NCBI GenBank assembly: GCA_029862185.1
Contig: JAOTXX010000026.1
Coordinates: 1-49,998 of the forward strand
Reading direction: 5' to 3'
DNA: 49,998 nucleotides
Origin: Myxococcales bacterium
Lineage (GTDB): Bacteria; Myxococcota_A; Polyangia; Polyangiales; Houyiibacteriaceae
This document shows, piece after piece, positions 46,497 to 49,998 of the stretch; the stretch's first letter is position 1, and each line of letters starts with the position of its first letter. The notes beneath the pieces were generated by a model that was not told the DNA's origin, made no database searches, and saw only the letters and a list, made by a program, of their open reading frames with translations. The position numbers were made by a program, and so were the translations under genes.

Positions 46497-48128
46497 ATGG
46501 CTAGGGAAGCGCGAACGAAGCGCGGAGCGTGTGACTTGGACACCGACTACGACATCATCATCATTGGAAGCGGCTTCGGAGGCAGCGTGCCCGCGCTCCG
46601 CCTCACGGAAAAGGGCTACAGAGTCGTGGTCGTCGAGCAGGGAAGACGTATCACGCCGGATGACATGCGAGCCGCGGACGAACGTCTTCGTGATCTCGTC
46701 TGGCTCCCACAGCTCGGCTTTCGAGGCTTCTTCGTCCAGCATGTGTTCAAGCACGTGGGAATTGTGGGCGGAGTCGGCGTGGGTGGAGGGAGTCTGGTCT
46801 ACGCGGCCGTCCTCTTGCGGCCCGCAGAGGGCTTCTTCGCCGATCCGGCATGGTCGCAGCTCGGAGTGGATTGGAGAGCAGAGCTTGCGGACCACTACGA
46901 GAGGGCGTCCCAGATGCTCGGTGTCACTCGCAATCCGGACCATAGCAAGATGGACGACTGGCTTCAGGCCACGGCGGAATCGATGGGCGCAGGGGATTCC
47001 TTCGGATCCGTCGATCAGGGGATCTATTTCGGGGAAGCCGGCGGCGATGTGCGCGATCCGTTCTTCGGCGGTGCAGGTCCGGACCGCAGGGGCTGCACGC
47101 GATGCGGTCGGTGCCTCACCGGGTGCGCGGACGGCGCGATGAACAGCCTCGACAAGAACTATCTCCATCTTGCCGAAGCGCAGGGCGCCGACATCCTTCC
47201 GGAGCGCAAGGCCGTGTCGATCCGGCCACTCGAAGGTGGCGGTTACGAAGTGCGAACGGTCAGCCCGTTCTCCTCTCAAAAAACGCATGCTCCCCTCCGC
47301 GCGAAGTTCGTGATTGTCGCGGCCGGAGTGGTGGGCAGCCTAGACTTGCTATTTCGCTGCCGCGATGAGCTCGGAACGCTTCCCGCGATTTCCACTAAGC
47401 TCGGCCAAGTCGTTCGCACCAACAGCGAGTCGATCGTTTCGGCCCTCGCGCCGGACGTCGATGAGGATCTGACGGATGGCGCCGCGATTTCGTCTCACTT
47501 CTATGTCGGCGACCACACACACATCACCCAGAACCGCTTTCCTCCGGGCTACGAGTTCATGCGCTGGTACCAGGGCCCCTTGGTCGACGGTTCCACTCCC
47601 CTACGCCGTGCGCTGAAGACCTTGGCGCAGATCCTCGTGCATCCGCTTCGCTCGCTCCGAAGCTGGTTTGCGCACAACTGGCACAAGCGCGTCGTCCCGC
47701 TGACGGTGATGCAAAACCTCGACAGCCAGATCGCCTTTCGTTTCCGCCGAAGCTTGTTCTCGCCCTTTCGGCGTCGGCTCAGCTCCGAGATGGCTCCAGG
47801 GCAGGCCGTGCCATCCTATATTCCGGAGGCCAACGAAGCGGCTCGCAGGCTGGCCGAGCACATCGGCGGCACCGCACACAACACCCTCCTCGAAACCCTG
47901 GGCAACGCCTCGGTGACCGCGCACATACTCGGTGGATGCGCGATCGGAGCGGGACCTGAAAGCGGCGTCGTCGATATCGACCATCAGGTCTTTGGTCACC
48001 CCGGGCTCTTCGTCACCGATGCGGCCGCCATCCCGGCCAACGTGGGCGTCAACCCCTCGCTCACCATCGCTGCCCTCGCGGAGCGTTTTAGCGCCCGCTT
48101 TCCTCCGAAGGACGCAGACCCCATCTGA
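46497..48128 (+). CDS. GMC-family oxidoreductase with ferredoxin-like Cys4 motif
   Basis: 543 residues from ATG 46497 (GTG 46491 in frame). FAD motif IIIIGSGFGGSVPALRL (Gly-x-Gly-x-x-Gly at 24-29), then GVGVGGGSLVYAAVLLRP, the GMC signature. The C-terminus has TAHILGGCAIGAGPESGVVD and the active-site-side block PANVGVNPSLTIAALAERF, like cholesterol oxidase/glucose-methanol-choline enzymes. Unusual is GCTRCGRCLTGC with Cys200/203/206/210, a CxxCxxCxxxC arrangement that could hold an Fe-S cluster; it occurs in a minority group of GMC proteins. It would oxidise an alcohol or sterol, with electrons possibly passed on through that cluster. Last of three flavoenzymes in a row. Confidence 0.9.
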   Translation: MAREARTKRGACDLDTDYDIIIIGSGFGGSVPALRLTEKGYRVVVVEQGRRITPDDMRAADERLRDLVWLPQLGFRGFFVQHVFKHVGIVGGVGVGGGSLVYAAVLLRPAEGFFADPAWSQLGVDWRAELADHYERASQMLGVTRNPDHSKMDDWLQATAESMGAGDSFGSVDQGIYFGEAGGDVRDPFFGGAGPDRRGCTRCGRCLTGCADGAMNSLDKNYLHLAEAQGADILPERKAVSIRPLEGGGYEVRTVSPFSSQKTHAPLRAKFVIVAAGVVGSLDLLFRCRDELGTLPAISTKLGQVVRTNSESIVSALAPDVDEDLTDGAAISSHFYVGDHTHITQNRFPPGYEFMRWYQGPLVDGSTPLRRALKTLAQILVHPLRSLRSWFAHNWHKRVVPLTVMQNLDSQIAFRFRRSLFSPFRRRLSSEMAPGQAVPSYIPEANEAARRLAEHIGGTAHNTLLETLGNASVTAHILGGCAIGAGPESGVVDIDHQVFGHPGLFVTDAAAIPANVGVNPSLTIAALAERFSARFPPKDADPI

Positions 48129-48232
48129 ACGAAGAAGAAGCCAAAGCGCAGATAGGCGAGAAGGTTGGTCTGCTCCCACGAAACATGAATCAAGGTCTGC
48201 GCGATTCGGGCTCCGATCAGTGTGAGCGCCAA
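48129..48232 (-). pseudogene. probable relic of a MAPEG-family membrane gene
   Basis: In the 88-base gap and the tail of osmC, the minus strand reads LALTLIGARIAQTLIHVSWE then QTNLLAYLRFGFFFVQ, a pattern I recognise from the last helices of MAPEG-like membrane proteins (ARxxQxxxHxxxxxTN...RFxFFxVQ). The frame has no proper start (TTG at 48232 inside osmC) and runs straight into the GMC 3' end. It is therefore a fragment truncated at both sides, or a decayed gene. Confidence 0.45.
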
Positions 48233-48819
48233 GCCGAAGCGGCTGTTTGGGCGGCGGCGGCATCAGGTTCGGTATGGGCCGGGTGGGCGACCTCGAAGTT
48301 CACCGCGATCGGGGTGCCATTGCGAAGGGTGTCGAGGGTGACGCAGAGCTTCTCGGCTTGTCGGACGAGCATCGCGCCGACCTGCGGGTCCGCTTCGGGA
48401 TCGAGCTCCAGCGCGAGCCGGCATTGCATCTGACGAAACCCCGGTCGGACCGAACGGCTCATTGCGAGACAACCTCGGACGTCCGCGTCGCCGTTGACCT
48501 CGACCTCGAGTCGTTCGATGCGTACGCCGAGTCGATCGGCGAGCATTCGCACCGTGCTGTCCATGCAGGCCGCGAGCGCCGCGCAGAGCAGATGTCCCGG
48601 ATTGGGGAGGTCGTCGAAGCCTCCGACCGTGTCATCGATGCCGTAATCCCAGGCGACTTCCGGGAATCCAGTCGGAAAGACCCTGCCATGGACGGCATCG
48701 GTCGTGCCCGTATAGAGCGTGCGCACTTCCTTATAAGAGAGCGCCTTGCTTGGATCCTCACGATACAGCGTGCGGAGGGGGTCTTGGCGGCGGGCGACGA
48801 GGGAATTGGGGTTCTTCAT
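48217..48819 (-). CDS. OsmC-family protein
   Basis: 200 residues. OsmC/Ohr features: GFDDLPNPGHLLCAALAACM with Cys79 and Cys85, RIERLEVEVNGDADVRGCLA, and a second conserved Cys in AEKLCVTLDTLRNGTPI. OsmC proteins reduce organic hydroperoxides, often fatty-acid-derived, with a thiol pair. The N-terminal ~45 residues (SLVARRQDPLRTLYREDPSK) are longer than in Ohr, nearer to the YhfA/OsmC-like group whose function is less certain. It is divergent from a TetR gene across 81 bases with palindromes, which points to peroxide- or electrophile-responsive control. Confidence 0.9.
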   Translation of the reverse strand: MKNPNSLVARRQDPLRTLYREDPSKALSYKEVRTLYTGTTDAVHGRVFPTGFPEVAWDYGIDDTVGGFDDLPNPGHLLCAALAACMDSTVRMLADRLGVRIERLEVEVNGDADVRGCLAMSRSVRPGFRQMQCRLALELDPEADPQVGAMLVRQAEKLCVTLDTLRNGTPIAVNFEVAHPAHTEPDAAAAQTAASAWRSH

Positions 48820-48838
48820 GGGCTTGCTCCTGCTTAGA

Positions 48839-48880
48839 GCGCACGATCGTGCGCATTAATTAGACCGTACGACCGTGCGT
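48839..48880. promoter_or_regulatory. tandem palindromic operators between osmC and tetR
   Basis: GCGCACGATCGTGCGC at 48839-48854 is a perfect 16-bp palindrome. CCGTACGACCGTGCGT at 48865-48880 matches it in 12 of 16 positions. They lie 26 bases apart centre to centre, about an AT patch ATTAATTA. Outer ends CTTAG and CTAAG (about 48832-48836 and 48882-48886) are also inverted, so the whole region is nearly symmetric. This is a strong candidate for TetR binding to both promoters. Confidence 0.75.
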
Positions 48881-48900
48881 GCTAAGAGTCAAGAAAGAAA

Positions 48901-49524
48901 ATGACCTCATCCAAACGCATTCGAATCGACGGTGAGAAGTCCCGGGAACGCGTACTCGAGTCGGCGATACGACTCGCGGCGATCGAAGGGCTCGAGCGGC
49001 TCTCGCTATCACGCCTCGCCGAGGCCGCAGGGCTCAGCAAGAGCGGGCTCTTCGGGCTCTTCGGCTCCAAAGAAGACCTGCAATTCGCGATCATCGACAA
49101 AGCGCGGGAGGTCTTCACGCACGAGGTGGTGATGCCGGCCCTTGCTGCTCCCGAAGGCGCACCGAGATTGCGCACACTCTGCGAGGGCTACTTAGATCAC
49201 ATCGCCTTTCGGGAGTGGCCGAGCGGATGCTTCTTCGCTTCTGTGGCGGCCGAAGTCGGGGGCCGCCCCGGGCCCATCCGCGATCGCGTGGCCAAGGAGC
49301 AGAAGCGGTGGGCTTCACTGCTCAGGCAGAGCGCGACGCGCGCCGCAGAGCTCGGGCAGCTCCGTTCGGAGGCGTCGCCCGAGCAACTCGCCTTCGAGCT
49401 CGGTGCAATGCTCACCGGCGCCGACATCGTGTACTTGCTCCATCGCGACCCCGAAATCTTGGAGCGGGTGCGCTCCGCTCTCCAAGCGCGTCTCGGAGAG
49501 GGAGGCAGCTCAAAGAAGCGTTAG
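48901..49524 (+). CDS. TetR-family regulator divergent from osmC
   Basis: 207 residues from ATG 48901; only a weak AGAAAG site precedes it. The helix-turn-helix is clear: LSLSRLAEAAGLSKSGLFGL then FGSKEDLQ. The C-terminal part resembles the TetR_C domain of the group with CFFASVAAEVGGRPGPIRDR, which occurs in many oxidant- or xenobiotic-responsive members. Cys in GCFFAS might sense oxidants, a guess. It is encoded head-to-head with osmC, with two palindromic sites between, so it most likely represses osmC and itself. The tail is basic (GGSSKKR). Confidence 0.93.
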   Translation: MTSSKRIRIDGEKSRERVLESAIRLAAIEGLERLSLSRLAEAAGLSKSGLFGLFGSKEDLQFAIIDKAREVFTHEVVMPALAAPEGAPRLRTLCEGYLDHIAFREWPSGCFFASVAAEVGGRPGPIRDRVAKEQKRWASLLRQSATRAAELGQLRSEASPEQLAFELGAMLTGADIVYLLHRDPEILERVRSALQARLGEGGSSKKR

Positions 49525-49569
49525 AAGATCACGCCGACGACGAGATTGAAGGCACCACGCTGACCGGTC

Positions 49570-49998
49570 TCACTCGCTGGTGGGTGGATCTTGGATCTGG
49601 TCGTCTTCGACCAGAAATGTCGTGCTGTCGCGTACGTGCTTGACCGTCGAGCGATAGTGGTCGCGTTCGAAGTACGCCTGGAGTGTCAGGTTGATGGCGA
49701 GAACCTGTGGGCGTCCCTGCCATCGAAGCATGTCGCCATCGACCTCTCGGACCCGTCCCATGGCGACGGCGCCGCTGGCAACTGGTAAAGAAAGGTCGGC
49801 CAGATCCCGCTCCAGCGCGCGGAACCTCCCCTCATCGACTGGATCGACGAACTTCATCGCCCTTCCATAGAGGTTGGCGTTGTGGAATCCCTGCGGGTTG
49901 TTGACCAGACCGTCGCACCCAAGTCGTGTCGCCATGAGCCGCAGCAGCTCCCCCTGCCAGCGGAACAAGCCGAGGCCCGGATATCTTTGGTCAGGCAG
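49570..49998 (-). CDS. 3' part of an unknown gene (enters from right edge)
   Basis: The minus strand is open from the window edge (LPDQRYPGLGLFRWQGELLR) to a stop at 49570. It gives 142 residues with normal codon use; the start lies outside. The readable C-terminal part includes GCDGLVNNPQGFHNANLYGR, RFRALERDLADLSLPVASGA and LAINLTLQAYFERDHYRSTV, ending DDQIQDPPTSE. No family recognised and no membrane segment. It converges on the tetR gene with 45 bases between stops and no visible terminator. Confidence 0.6.
   Translation of the reverse strand: MPDQRYPGLGLFRWQGELLRLMATRLGCDGLVNNPQGFHNANLYGRAMKFVDPVDEGRFRALERDLADLSLPVASGAVAMGRVREVDGDMLRWQGRPQVLAINLTLQAYFERDHYRSTVKHVRDSTTFLVEDDQIQDPPTSE

Noticed and set aside
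48858..48888. TTAGAC/TAAGAG as a tetR promoter
   Set aside because: Only 2-3 of 6 matches per box despite 17-base spacing; not better than chance.
1..49998. tRNA, rRNA, insertion sequences, integrase, phage genes, toxin-antitoxin or CRISPR-Cas system
   Set aside because: Looked for and not seen: no transposase DDE or recombinase motifs, no terminal inverted repeats, no RNA-gene patterns. The window appears chromosomal.

Overview
This is a GC-rich, densely coding bacterial window with about 43 protein genes or gene parts and no rRNA, tRNA, CRISPR array or insertion sequence that I can see. It looks like a free-living, predator-like Gram-negative of the Myxococcota (former Deltaproteobacteria; a Polyangia-like genome is my best guess, by inference). 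Reasons: many lipoproteins with clear lipoboxes, Hanks-type Ser/Thr kinases with a C-terminal transmembrane helix and PEGA-like domain, an FHA-domain sigma-54 activator, an AgmX/PglI-like protein, a histone H1-like Lys/Ala protein, Gly/Thr-rich linkers in secreted proteins and outer-membrane barrels ending in Phe.

Layout. 1-1903 (minus): ABC exporter permease (cut by the window edge), its ATPase and a small barrel protein. 1907-6263 (minus): two paralogous secreted metallo-beta-lactamase-fold hydrolases around a Cys-type sulfatase, facing a divergent TetR gene with a palindromic operator candidate. 6338-15803 (plus): a run of seven close genes: TetR, 642-aa lipoprotein, FadL-like barrel, Kelch-like lipoprotein, lipoprotein with PEGA-like domain and C-terminal membrane helix, Ser/Thr kinase, and FHA-sigma54 activator. 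Right after the activator is a near-consensus -24/-12 (sigma-54) promoter driving a repeat-containing lipoprotein (15944-17023). I regard this kinase/FHA-activator/sigma-54 promoter chain as the most interesting system here.

17057-21529 (minus): aldehyde dehydrogenase, SdsA1-type alkyl sulfatase and an acyltransferase, probably one operon. 21867-25012 (plus): an acyl-CoA dehydrogenase coupled to a hybrid histidine kinase. 25059-30334: ABM-type monooxygenase, AgmX-like lipoprotein plus M48 protease, a eukaryote-type (GT3) glycogen synthase with deviating codon use, a small secreted protein and a ZIP-like membrane protein. 30349-34195 (minus): a second sulfatase, a tiny Met-rich lipoprotein and a wax-ester synthase/DGAT fused to an SCP2 domain. 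34396-35291: an isolated symmetric terminator, the histone H1-like gene and a possible 35-codon gene.

35292-39492: a Cys-rich 4Fe-4S protein with an unknown partner, then TetR plus fatty-acid desaturase behind a perfect 19-bp palindrome. 39545-43330: a second kinase/secreted-partner pair and a LamG-like lipoprotein. 43581-48819: three FAD oxidoreductases (one a GMC enzyme with a ferredoxin-like Cys4 motif), a possible MAPEG-gene relic, and OsmC. 48901-end: a TetR gene divergent from OsmC across tandem palindromes, and the 3' end of an unknown gene.

Themes: sulfate-ester hydrolysis (two sulfatases and one alkyl sulfatase) feeding aldehyde and acyl oxidation; storage compounds (glycogen, wax ester/TAG); lipid modification controlled by TetR proteins; and surface-linked kinase signalling. 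Assignments rest on motifs read by eye; no database search was run.
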